Positions 17,376 through 26,605 of a DNA stretch of 64,000 nt are shown piece after piece; within the stretch, counting starts at the first letter, position 1; the number at the start of each line of letters is the position of its first letter. Below the pieces are notes generated by a model that saw only the letters and a program-made list of their open reading frames with translations, did not search any database and was not told the origin of the DNA. This DNA is from Paenibacillus sp. R14(2021) (GTDB taxonomy: Bacteria > Bacillota > Bacilli > Paenibacillales > Paenibacillaceae): positions 4,769,001 to 4,833,000 of the forward strand of contig NZ_CP080269.1 of NCBI RefSeq assembly GCF_019431355.1, in the 5' to 3' direction. The translations under genes and the position numbers were made by a program.

Positions 17376-18977
17376 ATGGATAAATTCTCAGTTATGAAAC
17401 AGTATTTTTCGAAGGATGCGTTCCGCGGCCAACAGGAAGAAGCGATAGACGCTGTGCTGGATGGCGGGAGAGTTCTCTGTTTAATGCCTACCGGCGAAGG
17501 CAAATCGTTAGTTTACCAAGTGTCCGGGGTGTGTCTCGAAAAGGCCGTTATCGTGATTTCTCCGTTAATCGCCCTAATGAAACAGCAGTATGCCGATCTA
17601 ATGCTGAAAGGCTTCAATTGTCTATTTATGTCGGGTCTCGATTATAAGCAGCAGTTCAAGGCTCTTACGGCTATTGCGAAAGGGATGATACCGGATTATA
17701 TCTTCATTTCTCCAGAACGCGCCGCAAACGACGGATATTTGGAATTTGTTCTGAATCTCGTTAAGGACAAAATCGGTCTAGTTGTGATTGATGAGGCGCA
17801 CTGCATTTCTCAGTGGGGTGACGGGTTTAGGCCGGCATACAAAACGATTCCTCTTTTTATCGATCGTGTCTTCGGCTCAGAGTGGCCCCGGGTGTTATGT
17901 TTGACTGCAACGCTTAACGAAGAGGATCAATCACAGATTTGTAAGGATTTTGGCATCACGAAAACCATCAAAAGTCCGAATCTGCTAAGAAGCAATCTTA
18001 AGCTAGAGCTGAAGAATCTAGGCTCCGGGAAAGAAGATACAAAAGACGAGGCGCTAGAAAAGATTCTCGAGCAACACAAAGGAGATAAAATTCTCGTATT
18101 CGTTCACAGAAAGTACGGGAATAAAGGGACTACTCGGACACTTTATGAAAAGTTTTCCCAAAAATATCTTGATTGTGCTTTCTTTGATGCGGATATCCCG
18201 GATGGTGAGAAGGATCGGATCCTTCAAGGATTCAAAGACGGGAGCGTCAAAATAGTGTTCGCAACCTCTGCTTTTGGCATGGGTGTGGATATTCCGGATA
18301 TCCGTGTTGTTGTCCATTACCTGATTTCGGAATCCGTCGAACAATATTATCAAGAGGTCGGCCGTTCTGGCAGAGATGGAGAACCTGCATACGGTTACTT
18401 ACTTTATACCAGTCAATCGCGGAGAGGGCGCAAAAGGCTCATTGAAAGCTCCCTTTGTATAGAGAAGACATTGCGCGACGAGTATGAAGACCGAAAACTC
18501 GCGCAGGGAGATTTATTCGGCTCTATCAAGTATGAGGATCTTGCCGAAGAACGACGGACAGCTTTTTCCTTGTTGGTCGAATATGGGATCATTGGCGTAC
18601 TAGCCAAAGGGGTGCAGAGCTTCAAGTGCTTTAAGGCAGCTGGGGGCCAAGGGCAAAAGTTTCTGGATGACATTACGGCTTCAACTTCAACCGTGTTAAT
18701 GAAAATTGTGTGCAAAAAACGGGGAGCATCCATTAATTCGCTGACTTTCGACACGTGGCGGATATGCTCCAAAGGCGAACTATCGCTCATATCTTCGCCC
18801 ACTAAAGCGATTTTCTATACGATGAAGAAAGAGCTTGATGATGAAACAGTTGCGACCATCATGAACGATCAAGAAGCGAAGCGGGGGAAACGGATGGACG
18901 CCTTTGCTCAGTTCGCCGAAGCAATTGAAAATGATGAACCTGCAGAAAGCATTGTCAAGATTGCGTTGAATATTTAG
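17376..18977 (+). CDS. RecQ-like ATP-dependent DNA helicase
   Basis: Superfamily 2 helicase of the RecQ type, 533 residues. Motif 0 FRGQQEEAI is followed by Walker A MPTGEGKS (about 38-45), the DEAH-type VIDEAHCISQWGDGFRP (about 137-153), motif III CLTATL, motif V ATSAFGMGVDIPDIRVVVHY and motif VI QEVGRSGRDGEP (near 326-337). It stops short of a full RecQ: the zinc-binding cysteines of the RQC region and a clear HRDC domain are not seen, and the C-terminal 180 residues are unassigned. It is the last gene of the module A operon and would unwind 3'-5' for the partner NERD-helicase. Confidence 0.88.
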   Translation: MDKFSVMKQYFSKDAFRGQQEEAIDAVLDGGRVLCLMPTGEGKSLVYQVSGVCLEKAVIVISPLIALMKQQYADLMLKGFNCLFMSGLDYKQQFKALTAIAKGMIPDYIFISPERAANDGYLEFVLNLVKDKIGLVVIDEAHCISQWGDGFRPAYKTIPLFIDRVFGSEWPRVLCLTATLNEEDQSQICKDFGITKTIKSPNLLRSNLKLELKNLGSGKEDTKDEALEKILEQHKGDKILVFVHRKYGNKGTTRTLYEKFSQKYLDCAFFDADIPDGEKDRILQGFKDGSVKIVFATSAFGMGVDIPDIRVVVHYLISESVEQYYQEVGRSGRDGEPAYGYLLYTSQSRRGRKRLIESSLCIEKTLRDEYEDRKLAQGDLFGSIKYEDLAEERRTAFSLLVEYGIIGVLAKGVQSFKCFKAAGGQGQKFLDDITASTSTVLMKIVCKKRGASINSLTFDTWRICSKGELSLISSPTKAIFYTMKKELDDETVATIMNDQEAKRGKRMDAFAQFAEAIENDEPAESIVKIALNI

Positions 18978-19120
18978 GTCTAAAAGGAATAGGAGATTTA
19001 CAAATAATCAGATTTTATTTTTTGGTATAATCGAAAGGGCAGTGACTGATATATATACGAAAAACTTAGTTAAATAATGGGTTATCCGCTCACCAATTCT
19101 AACGAACTCGTATCTGTAAA

Positions 19121-19166
19121 TCGTTCACGTTAAATCGGTAGCTTTGTAAGTGATGGTACAGATCGC
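19121..19166 (+). repeat. Internal attachment-type repeat (rlmD 3' end, copy 2)
   Basis: Degenerate copy of the rlmD 3' end. CGTTCACGT is followed by AATCGGTAGCTTTG (one mismatch to the core) and ATGGTACAGATCGCT (identical to 12,191-12,205). In frame it reads VHVKSVAL then stop. It lies in the 400-base gap between the RecQ-like and KAP genes and marks the junction of modules A and B. Confidence 0.75.
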
Positions 19167-19220
19167 TATGCTGAGGAAGCGAGTCAGATGAGTAGTACAG
19201 ATAAGATACAAAATAACGGG

Positions 19221-19262
19221 AAACACTTAACCCTTTACGATTGAGTGTTTTTTTTTTTTTTG
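19221..19262 (+). terminator. Intrinsic terminator after the internal repeat
   Basis: AAACACT (19,221-19,227) pairs with AGTGTTT (19,244-19,250), followed by more than ten T residues. Confidence 0.8.
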
Positions 19263-19377
19263 CTTGATGCGCGTTGAGCTTTTTTTGAAAAACAATGTGG
19301 TATGGTAAATTGTTGGTATTTTTTAGCGCAGGATTGAAGTTATTCTAACATTTAATAATAGGAGAAGGGGTATATAA

Positions 19378-22365
19378 TTGCATATTTTTATTGATTTATT
19401 AACTATATTCAAGGATTGGGTTGGGAGAGGATTACTTTACTTTGGAGAACACCCTTGGGTTTTGTTTCTATCAATGTTATGTCTTACGATACTTTTCTTT
19501 TGGGTGACAATTTGTGGAATCAGGTGTTTTAACATTAATATTTCACCTGTGTTTGAATTTAAATTGCCTTCAGCGATAAAGTCGTTTTTTTATATAGCAA
19601 TTGCTTTAGGATTGGGTTGGGCTTTTTCTCGCTGGGGCCAGAATCCAGATAATGAAAAGCTAGTCAAGTCTCTCTTATTTATTATCAATACAATGATTAT
19701 TCCATTACTCAGTCTTATTGGGCTCGTACTAATAAAGGATATATTTATTTATTACAAGACGAAAAGCAAATCGTTTAAGCATGGAATCAAATTAGTAAGT
19801 TTCCTGGGATTGCTATTGTTAATTAAATTAGTATTAGAACATAATCCTTTTATTATTATCCTAAATTGGTCTATATTAGTGTTTCTTTCAAACTTGTTTT
19901 CTGAAATTAAACGTAAGAAAAAGACCAATGAATTTCTGGATGATCCCGAAAAGCTGAAACTCATTCTAGAGACAGACGAAGAAGTCCGCCATTCGGAACT
20001 TCTATTCCCGACGAGGAAGAAAGAACTTGTTCGTATTAAACATCATATTCGGGAAATAAAATACAATGAACCTTTTGCAATAGTAATAAATGCACCTTGG
20101 GGTGAAGGAAAAAGTAGTCTTTTAAATGTACTACTAGAAGAACTAAAGAGTGAGGGAACAAAATCAATATTTATAAAGCCTTTAATTTGGGATACTAGAG
20201 AGAAGTTGAGCCAATATTTTTTCTCCCAACTTGAGAAGATGTTACTGGAAAACGGTGTATTTACCGGTAAAGGGAGCCCTTATAAAGAGTATATTAACCA
20301 GTTCGTTGCTTTAACGGATAATAAGAAGTTTTCCAAATTGGCTGAATTTTTCGATGTTATTCCTAAAGAAAAAAAGGAGGAATACCGTGAACTCAAGGGA
20401 AATTTAGAAATTGATATTCAGCAGATGTTAGGAAAAAAAGGAAGACTTATAATAGTCATTGACGATTTTGACCGTGTAGAAGAGTCCGCAATGCGTGAGA
20501 CATTAGTTTTTATTAAGGAAGTTGTAGACTTTAAACAATGTGCGGTTATCTTCTCCATGCATTATGGATATTTAAAGGAAAAAAAAATAAACAATAGTTA
20601 TCTTGATAAATTTATTGGGCAACATTTTTATTTAAAAAAAATATCTCATCTTGAGATGCTGGGATTTTTTAACGAAAAACATTTGTTAATTAACTCTAAT
20701 TGGTCATCTTCCGATATTGTACTTCATGGAACAAAACTTGAGTCAGAGATAGTTGGCATGCTTGAAACAATTACTGACTATTTATCAAATCAACTTGAAA
20801 AGAAAGAAAACGAATTGCAAGTTAATCTTCGCAATACAGCAAATAATGGGACAAGGGAAAGACAACTTCAGGACGAAAAGCTCCAACTTCAGGATGATAT
20901 CAAGTTATTGAAGGACGATATTCAGGCTTTTTATAATAATATGAATAACCCCCGTAAAATAAAACGGATGTATCGTGCAATTAAAGAAATTTTTGATTAC
21001 TTAGATAATATATATAGAGATAATAATGGCGGGTCGTTAGCAGATAACTGGAATACTGTGAAATTATACAAGATAGCATTTACTGCTGGATTTCTAAAGT
21101 CAATATTCGAGTTGGAATATAGGGAGATGCTAGAGAGTGGTGATTTAAAACAATACGCTAATAAAGTAAATTCTCCTCTTATAAAATATGTTTTACATGA
21201 TGTTAGTCGCAAATATCTGAGAGAGATAGAACAATATCAACAGGAAATGATGCTGAATATCTATAACGAGATCATATTCCAAATGGACAACGAAATGATT
21301 TTGCAAGAACTCAAACCTACTTCTTTGAGATTTGTTGAGAAGCTAGACAGAGATGAACCTATTGATATCGATGAAAAGGAGGCAATTGAACAAATAAGCA
21401 ATTATATATATGCAATTAAAATGCAGCAATGGGGTGAAGGAAATTCTACAAAGACGAAGTCACGACTAATCAAGCTCACTGAGGTTCTATTTAAAAGTTG
21501 TGATGAAGGAAAACTGAGATTGCAGGATACAATTGGTTGGTTAGACAGGCATTATATTGGCGGGGAGTTCCTCTCATGGGATATTGGCTATTTGGAGAAA
21601 TTGGAGGAACGGTTGGACAGTGCTATAGTGTTTAAAAATAATGCCGAAAAAAATTTAGCGTTAAACAAACTAACTTTAGATATTGAAATAAATCTTCCTT
21701 TTCTAGATGATATTTCGAGAGTTGCTTGGTTATATAGATACCAACAAAAAGGTCGTTGGGAAAACATCCGTGCTAGTTATAAAGATCTATATTCATTGAA
21801 AGATATCAATGATATGTTACATGAGTATATCGGGGAAGAATTAGTTGCTGCAAACAATATTTCATCAGACATAGAAATTGATAAGTTCAATAAATCGATC
21901 TCGTTTATGCTGAACCAAGCCGAACAAAGTTTATCGGAGAATGTCCTTAAAGAAGCAATTGATTATTGTAAGTGTAGATTAAGCATACTAACTAAGTTAC
22001 ATAAATTAATAAATAAAATAGGGAAAAAGATTATGGAAGTCAATGCTCTGGATGGCGCTGAGAGAGACCCGGAGGTAAGGTCAGTTGACGATGCCCAGCG
22101 TGAACTTGAAAAAATGTTAATATTCATCGAGAGTGGCATAGAACTTAATAATAATATATATTTAAGATTTGGGTATTTATTATCTAGTTTGGAATATTTG
22201 TCGAGAACAATTTCTATTGACATTGACATTCTGAAAACGGTGAAGACTGTATTACACTTTCTAGATAGAAAATGGTCCGCAGATTTATTACCCGAGGGTG
22301 ATTGGGTTCATTTTCGTATGAAATGGATAGAGGTCCAAAGGAATTTAGAGATAGAAATAGAATAG
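19378..22365 (+). CDS. Membrane-anchored KAP-family P-loop NTPase
   Basis: Large KAP NTPase of 995 residues. About five hydrophobic segments (27-50, 68-86, 99-122, 137-155, 157-175) form an N-terminal membrane anchor. The NTPase domain has Walker A APWGEGKSS (239-247) and Walker B LIIVIDDFDR (about 355-364), typical of the KAP family, with the SMHYGYL block after it. A coiled coil (about 465-525, rich in Leu, Gln, Lys and Glu) follows, then a long unassigned helical region. The TTG start at 19,378 follows GGAGAAGGGG. KAP NTPases tether complexes to the membrane and occur in phage-defence loci; no partner gene is adjacent, so it may act alone. Confidence 0.85.
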   Translation: MHIFIDLLTIFKDWVGRGLLYFGEHPWVLFLSMLCLTILFFWVTICGIRCFNINISPVFEFKLPSAIKSFFYIAIALGLGWAFSRWGQNPDNEKLVKSLLFIINTMIIPLLSLIGLVLIKDIFIYYKTKSKSFKHGIKLVSFLGLLLLIKLVLEHNPFIIILNWSILVFLSNLFSEIKRKKKTNEFLDDPEKLKLILETDEEVRHSELLFPTRKKELVRIKHHIREIKYNEPFAIVINAPWGEGKSSLLNVLLEELKSEGTKSIFIKPLIWDTREKLSQYFFSQLEKMLLENGVFTGKGSPYKEYINQFVALTDNKKFSKLAEFFDVIPKEKKEEYRELKGNLEIDIQQMLGKKGRLIIVIDDFDRVEESAMRETLVFIKEVVDFKQCAVIFSMHYGYLKEKKINNSYLDKFIGQHFYLKKISHLEMLGFFNEKHLLINSNWSSSDIVLHGTKLESEIVGMLETITDYLSNQLEKKENELQVNLRNTANNGTRERQLQDEKLQLQDDIKLLKDDIQAFYNNMNNPRKIKRMYRAIKEIFDYLDNIYRDNNGGSLADNWNTVKLYKIAFTAGFLKSIFELEYREMLESGDLKQYANKVNSPLIKYVLHDVSRKYLREIEQYQQEMMLNIYNEIIFQMDNEMILQELKPTSLRFVEKLDRDEPIDIDEKEAIEQISNYIYAIKMQQWGEGNSTKTKSRLIKLTEVLFKSCDEGKLRLQDTIGWLDRHYIGGEFLSWDIGYLEKLEERLDSAIVFKNNAEKNLALNKLTLDIEINLPFLDDISRVAWLYRYQQKGRWENIRASYKDLYSLKDINDMLHEYIGEELVAANNISSDIEIDKFNKSISFMLNQAEQSLSENVLKEAIDYCKCRLSILTKLHKLINKIGKKIMEVNALDGAERDPEVRSVDDAQRELEKMLIFIESGIELNNNIYLRFGYLLSSLEYLSRTISIDIDILKTVKTVLHFLDRKWSADLLPEGDWVHFRMKWIEVQRNLEIEIE

Positions 22366-22368
22366 GAT

Positions 22369-22731
22369 TTGAATCAAAAGCTTCGCACATCCCTTAATGA
22401 GTACCAGCTTGGGATGCGAATGCTGTCGGTGCCATTTGAAGAGATTGCGCGGCATATAAAGAGATCGCGGCCAATTTGCTGTTTGAAGTTGCGCAGGAGC
22501 GGGAGATTGACCCGCGTTTATAATCATAGGATGTCTGAATCCTTCAGTGGATTTGGGCATCCTTTTTTACATGAAGAAGCGGCACAAAGAGAATTGAAAA
22601 GCGAAGCCAATATAGAGAAGCTCTATACGGAACAGTTATTTACATGGGGCGACGTAAGACAGGTCGTTTCAAGACCGGCAAAGCCAGCCCCATTAAAGGT
22701 TAGATTATCATACCTATCAATTAAGGTTTAG
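22369..22731 (+). other. Remnant region with a broken reading frame, GC-richer than its neighbours
   Basis: A 120-codon frame beginning with TTG 3 bases after the KAP stop has no ribosome site. It appears to change frame near 22,457: an overlapping frame (22,440-22,523) reads KEIAANLLFEVAQEREIDPR then stop, which looks like a genuine protein C-terminus. I cannot name the parent family. The rest of the gap to 22,996 is AT-rich with no gene. Confidence 0.35.
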
Positions 22732-22996
22732 GCATTAAACATCCATCTCGTTATTGTTGTTTATCAAATTAAAGCTTGCGATCTCCAATATTAATTCTTT
22801 AACAGAGTGTAGTTTTAAAAGAAGCGGGTTAAATGTTATTTAATATGGGCATGAATGCTTATTGAGCTTAAAAAAGCTATTTATCTTGGTTAAAACTTTA
22901 TCTCTAAAATAACTATTTTGCAAAATGTAAAGAACTAAGATTGGCAAATTGGAGAAATGTTAAGGCTTTGCGCTAAATAAACGGAGGGGCGAAATC

Positions 22997-23332
22997 ATGA
23001 AAAATGATGATCTGTTGCGAGTAAAATTATTAAGATTTTTATTGGAATTAGAAGAGGAGCGGGTTGCCAATCTTAATCTCGACAATCAGAATAAATATGA
23101 AGCAAGTTCTTGTGAAAATGAGATAAGAGAATTTGTTCATTTTAAAGAAAATAGCCAGAAAAGATCCGTTTTTTCAGTAATCGAATTGTCTAATTATCTT
23201 GGCGTCTCTACTGACTGTATATACACGATGGTACGCGAGAAGCAGGTTCCCCACGTGAGGATTCGAAGAAGGATATTATTTCACAAAGATGAAATTGATT
23301 TATGGATTCAAGAGAGTACAATAAAATCCTAA
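22997..23332 (+). CDS. Excisionase-like helix-turn-helix protein
   Basis: A 111-residue protein whose C-terminal half is an excisionase-type winged helix-turn-helix: FSVIELSNYLGVSTDCIYTM, then VPHVRIRRRILFHKDEIDLW. This is the MerR-like HTH_17 fold used by recombination directionality factors and small regulators. The N-terminal 55 residues are charged and unassigned. GGAGGGG lies 7 bases before the ATG. It is not next to a recombinase gene; the nearest, at 26,606-27,787, already has its own excisionase-like partner, so this one may be a relic or may serve another element. Confidence 0.7.
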   Translation: MKNDDLLRVKLLRFLLELEEERVANLNLDNQNKYEASSCENEIREFVHFKENSQKRSVFSVIELSNYLGVSTDCIYTMVREKQVPHVRIRRRILFHKDEIDLWIQESTIKS

Positions 23333-23667
23333 TATTGAGGGAATGGCTTGCATAGAACAGGTTACTTGAGGAGTTCTATTCATTTCGGAAGTGGGTGATT
23401 AAATCTAGTTATTATGTTTTCTTTCCTATCTGGAGTGAAGGAATTTGCTCAAACTTCATGATTAATACCGAGTATCGAGTATTGGCCGTCCATTGACACT
23501 CAAACTAGGAATGGGTAAAAAGGGTTAAGCAAAGACGAAGTATGATGCTTACTAAGTTTCAATAGTTTTCATCGCAGTCGTTAATACTCATTTATATTTG
23601 TTCTCTTATCCGTCCTATGAAGGAAGTAAGATGGTTTGAAAGTAGTTTGTGAAAGGAGATCGGGACT
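23333..23667 (+). other. Intergenic stretch without a gene
   Basis: AT-rich 335-base gap. I see no credible reading frame, RNA gene or strong hairpin; the last 20 bases contain the ribosome site of the next gene. Confidence 0.6.
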
Positions 23668-23997
23668 TTGTACAAATCGGTAGTCAGAGACGGTAAGTTT
23701 CTTGTTCTTGTAGCTGACGGTGTTTTCGATGTGCAGTTATTGGAGTTACCGACAGAAGAGCTTGCGGATAAAGTTGCCTTTGAACTCCAAAGTGCTTGGG
23801 ATCAAGGTGTTACATGGGGATCCTTTAATGGTGGTGGGTACGATAAAGAAATCAGTGAGGTAATTCAAAAGCTAAAGACAATGAGTCCCGCGGGGCGAGA
23901 AGCTTATCATCAAAGAGTGAATCGGCGTAATGAAAGAGTTCAAAAGGTTGAGGAAGCCAGAAGATGGAGAAACGTTTTAAGCTGGAAAAGAAAGTGA
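23668..23997 (+). CDS. Hypothetical protein, 109 residues
   Basis: A small protein starting with TTG, 8 bases after GAAAGGAGAT. The N-terminal half alternates beta-type and helical segments (VVRDGKFLVLVADGVFDVQL, then LADKVAFELQSAWDQG), followed by a Gly-rich loop SFNGGGYDK and a basic C-terminal helix rich in Arg and Glu. No family is recognised. Part of its 3' end is repeated in decayed form just downstream (24,117-24,163), so a tandem copy was once present. Confidence 0.55.
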   Translation: MYKSVVRDGKFLVLVADGVFDVQLLELPTEELADKVAFELQSAWDQGVTWGSFNGGGYDKEISEVIQKLKTMSPAGREAYHQRVNRRNERVQKVEEARRWRNVLSWKRK

Positions 23998-24303
23998 GGA
24001 AAGGGAATCAAATCACTATCTCATTAAGTATCTTGAAAGCTATTGCTCGCGGAGTAGAATGTATTGATCTCCACGGAGTAATTGTATAGTTCTGCGCGGA
24101 GTAGTAAGTATCACTAAAGAATAAATCAGAAAGAGTTCAAAAGATTAAGGAAGCTAGGATAGGAAAAATAATTACTAAGAAGGAAAATGCGGTTTCGGTA
24201 ATAACGCGCAGGCATTTTCAAATAGGGCAATTTTTATCTTCTAAAAAAAGCTATTGCTGTCATCCTCTACCCAGATTTATTCTTTAACCTTTGGGAAATA
24301 CTA
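23998..24303 (+). repeat. Decayed partial copy of the preceding gene's 3' end
   Basis: In this 306-base gap, GAAAGAGTTCAAAAG is followed by a GAGGAAGCCAGA-like string at 24,130-24,160 that matches the 3' end of the preceding gene (23,929-23,962) with several changes. GCGGAGTAG is also repeated at 24,050 and 24,098. No intact gene is present. Confidence 0.45.
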
Positions 24304-24657
24304 CTAATCTTCGCCTTCGAATCGCAAATAGTTCTCTCGTATTTCGAGTAGTTGGTAAAGACTTAACTTTCCAAGTTCGTGTATTTCCATAGGTGTATAG
24401 CTTTCACTAATGAGGCCTTTAACGTATAGCTCGTGGGAAACCAGATGTCTCCATTCTTCAAACATTGAAACGAGTATCTCTTGATCCTTACGATCTGGTC
24501 CACCAAGAATTATTCTATCTAGACCGTATCTCCCCTGAATGTCAGACAAAATACGTCTCACGATTTTAAAAGCGAGATCATCCTTATTTTCCTTGTATAA
24601 TGCGGAGAGTTCTTGCTTTGAATCAGAACGTCTAATGTTATCCACTATCCAGATCAA
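24304..24657 (-). CDS. Hypothetical protein, 117 residues
   Basis: Charged, helix-rich small protein on the minus strand, family not recognised. It contains ELSALYKENKDDLAFKIVRR and EWRHLVSHELYVKGLIS. The start is uncertain: the TTG at 24,657 directly abuts AAGGAG, while an in-frame GTG five codons further on is better spaced. It is followed downstream by a decayed duplicate region. It shares orientation with the macro-domain remnant but not an evident operon. Confidence 0.45.
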   Translation of the reverse strand: MIWIVDNIRRSDSKQELSALYKENKDDLAFKIVRRILSDIQGRYGLDRIILGGPDRKDQEILVSMFEEWRHLVSHELYVKGLISESYTPMEIHELGKLSLYQLLEIRENYLRFEGED

Positions 24658-24746
24658 CTCCTTATTTAAGTATTATCGAGCTTATTACGATATATATTAA
24701 AATTCACATCATCGAAGCAGACAAAATAAATCTGTTCGATCGTCGT

Positions 24747-25179
24747 CTACTGGGACGCTAAGGAATCCAAATAAGCTGTCACTGACTCAAGAGCAGTTTC
24801 TGCCGCTAACTGTTTAGGGATGAGATAAATGCCAGTGCTGATATTCTGAAAAGTAATGCTTTTGGCCTTATACTCCGAGGCAAGTGCCAGCGAATTTTGA
24901 TAGCAGCTTCTAAGTTTTTCGATTTCTTTGTTGTTTCCTTCGTTCCATACAGGGCCAACAGTGTGAACGACATAGGAGGCAGGTAGATTGCCCGCCCGCT
25001 GTAGTAATAACTGCATCGCCGACCGCACAACCATCTTTCCACTCTCGGATCTTTATGCACTCTTCAAGAATTCTTTTGCCTCCGCCTAAAAAATAGCTCC
25101 ATCCACGTCTCCACCACCAAGTAAATTGTATTTGCAGCTTTGAAGATTATGTCAGCAGTACCCTTCGTTATATCACCTC
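24747..25179 (-). pseudogene. Frameshifted macro-domain (ADP-ribose-binding) gene
   Basis: Remnant of a macro-domain protein (ADP-ribose or O-acetyl-ADP-ribose hydrolase type). Three frames together give the family order: [20 protein letters not shown] (near 25,178-25,119), then [13 protein letters not shown] and GDAVITTAG, then [17 protein letters not shown] and ITFQNISTGIYLIPKQLAAE to 24,747. The Asn of AANT and the NISTGIY loop are family-typical. The initiating Met is missing and at least two frameshifts are needed. Either mutations or sequencing errors broke it; the missing N-terminus argues for real decay. Confidence 0.7.
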
Positions 25180-25728
25180 CTAACAGGGAAATGGTTGTTT
25201 GATTAATCTTTATTTAGTTCTCATATTACTCCTCCATCTGCTTTCCATAGCCAAAGTATCGCTAATATCCCGATCAAATGGAGTATCTTTTTACATTGTA
25301 GCAGGAGAGGGATTTGGTTGGAATTTTTCAGAGGAGGAACGGTCGTAAGGATACTTAAGCTATGAATGTGGAGAAGTAAGACAAAGAGCCTCAATAGTAG
25401 GAGGCTCTTTCGGCACAATTAGCATAAGCTAATGGCGAGTTTGAATTAAACAATCAGAGAATCACCACAACCAACGGCGTTGGCGGGGAATATAGAAAGC
25501 AAAAATAATAAAGCAAGCTTATCAACAAGAGTTCCTTTTTGTCAATAACGAATACTGGTATGAAGATAACATTGGATATACGAGAAATGGCCGTAGATAT
25601 AGTATCTTACGGCTATTTTCTTGCATAATTTTAGGACTCAAAATAGGGTGCTACAAGTTAGAGTGCATTCTCTTAATTATGTGATTGTTTTTATCCATTC
25701 ATAACAATCTTCGCTCTATGACGAGCAA
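25180..25728. other. Gap with one intrinsic terminator
   Basis: A 549-base gap. AAAGAGCCTC (25,383-25,392) pairs with GAGGCTCTTT (25,401-25,410), a clear terminator usable in both directions. An open stretch near 25,500-25,680 (including FLFVNNEYWYEDNIG) has no start codon or ribosome site and is left uncalled. A hairpin around GCCGTA / TACGGC lies at 25,588-25,613. Confidence 0.6.
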
Positions 25729-26025
25729 TTAGTAATCTTTGCGTAGCCTGCTCAACGAAATGAGCGATATTACACTTGAAAGGATCAAAATAACAAAAAC
25801 GAGAAGCTTATAAACTTGAAGAGGGAAATCAAAAAAAACATCGGCTAAAATCAAAATGCTTATCATCCCAGAAACGTATGAAAACGACATTCTTGAGGAT
25901 AACCCCAAAATTTTAGCTCCTCGTTCGTCCATGCCTTCTTCCTTAATAAATTTCCTATCATAATAGAAATAATAAATAATGACAACAAGGCCAATTAACG
26001 CAGTGATTAATTCCAACCATTCCAT
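25729..26025 (-). CDS. Small membrane protein paired with XRE regulator
   Basis: A 98-residue protein with three hydrophobic segments (about 5-22, 45-64 and 70-90) around a charged loop DRKFIKEEGMDERGAKI. It resembles small DUF2178-like membrane proteins often encoded next to XRE regulators, though I cannot confirm the family. AGAGGAGGG precedes the ATG. The upstream XRE gene ends 15 bases before it, so the two form an operon in which the regulator probably controls the pair. Confidence 0.65.
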   Translation of the reverse strand: MEWLELITALIGLVVIIYYFYYDRKFIKEEGMDERGAKILGLSSRMSFSYVSGMISILILADVFFDFPLQVYKLLVFVILILSSVISLISLSRLRKDY

Positions 26026-26040
26026 TCTAAATCCCTCCTC

Positions 26041-26256
26041 TTAATATTCCTTAAATTGAAAAACTTCCGTGATTTCAACTTCAAATAATTTAGCGAGCTT
26101 GAAGGCTAGGATTAATGAGGGGTTGTATTTGTTTGATTCGATTGAGGCAATCGTTTGTCTGCTGACGCCTAGACGATCAGCAACTTCTTGCTGTGACCAT
26201 TTTTTTGCTGCTCTAAAGAGGTATACGTTGTTTTGGAGCTCTCCATTTATATGCAT
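26041..26256 (-). CDS. XRE-family helix-turn-helix regulator (short)
   Basis: A 71-residue DNA-binding protein consisting of essentially one Cro/CI-type helix-turn-helix: KKWSQQEVADRLGVSRQTIA then SIESNKYNPSLILAFKLAK, ending VTEVFQF-like as in the YgzD/immunity-type short XRE group. AAGGAGG lies 6 bases before the ATG at 26,256; an in-frame start 20 codons earlier lacks a site and is rejected. First gene of a two-gene operon with the membrane protein. Confidence 0.8.
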   Translation of the reverse strand: MHINGELQNNVYLFRAAKKWSQQEVADRLGVSRQTIASIESNKYNPSLILAFKLAKLFEVEITEVFQFKEY

Positions 26257-26573
26257 TTTTTCCTCCTTGCTCGTATTGCAATAAATATTTGTCATTTTGT
26301 AAATTATTTTTGTCAAAGTGTAATTTGTTTTATTTAAACATCTCTGTTGATTAGAAATGGCTATAATATCAATTGAAATTCAGCCTTTTGTTTTGCAGTA
26401 ACACAGCTATTTGTATTTGTAATTGAGGAGTTGCTTATGCGTTTTTACGGTCAAAAAGTACGTGCCCCCATACATCCGGTATATATACCGAAAGAGAATT
26501 TTATTAATGGGTATATAAGAGAAGTGTTCAGAGGCTCAGCAAGGTACCGAGTTATGTAACAGGGATAAAAAAT

Positions 26574-26602
26574 AGACCGCACTGGAATGTCCAGCACGGT
26601 CT
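26574..26602 (-). terminator. Terminator of the recombinase gene
   Basis: AGACCG (26,574-26,579 region) pairs with CGGTCT near 26,597-26,602; on the minus strand it is followed by a T-rich run. The remaining gap to 26,257 holds no gene. Confidence 0.6.
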
Positions 26603-26605
26603 TAT

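Noticed and set aside
22369-22731. Calling a 120-residue protein gene here
   Set aside because: There is no ribosome site for the TTG start, the composition changes midway, and a different frame carries the more protein-like sequence, so it is listed as a remnant.
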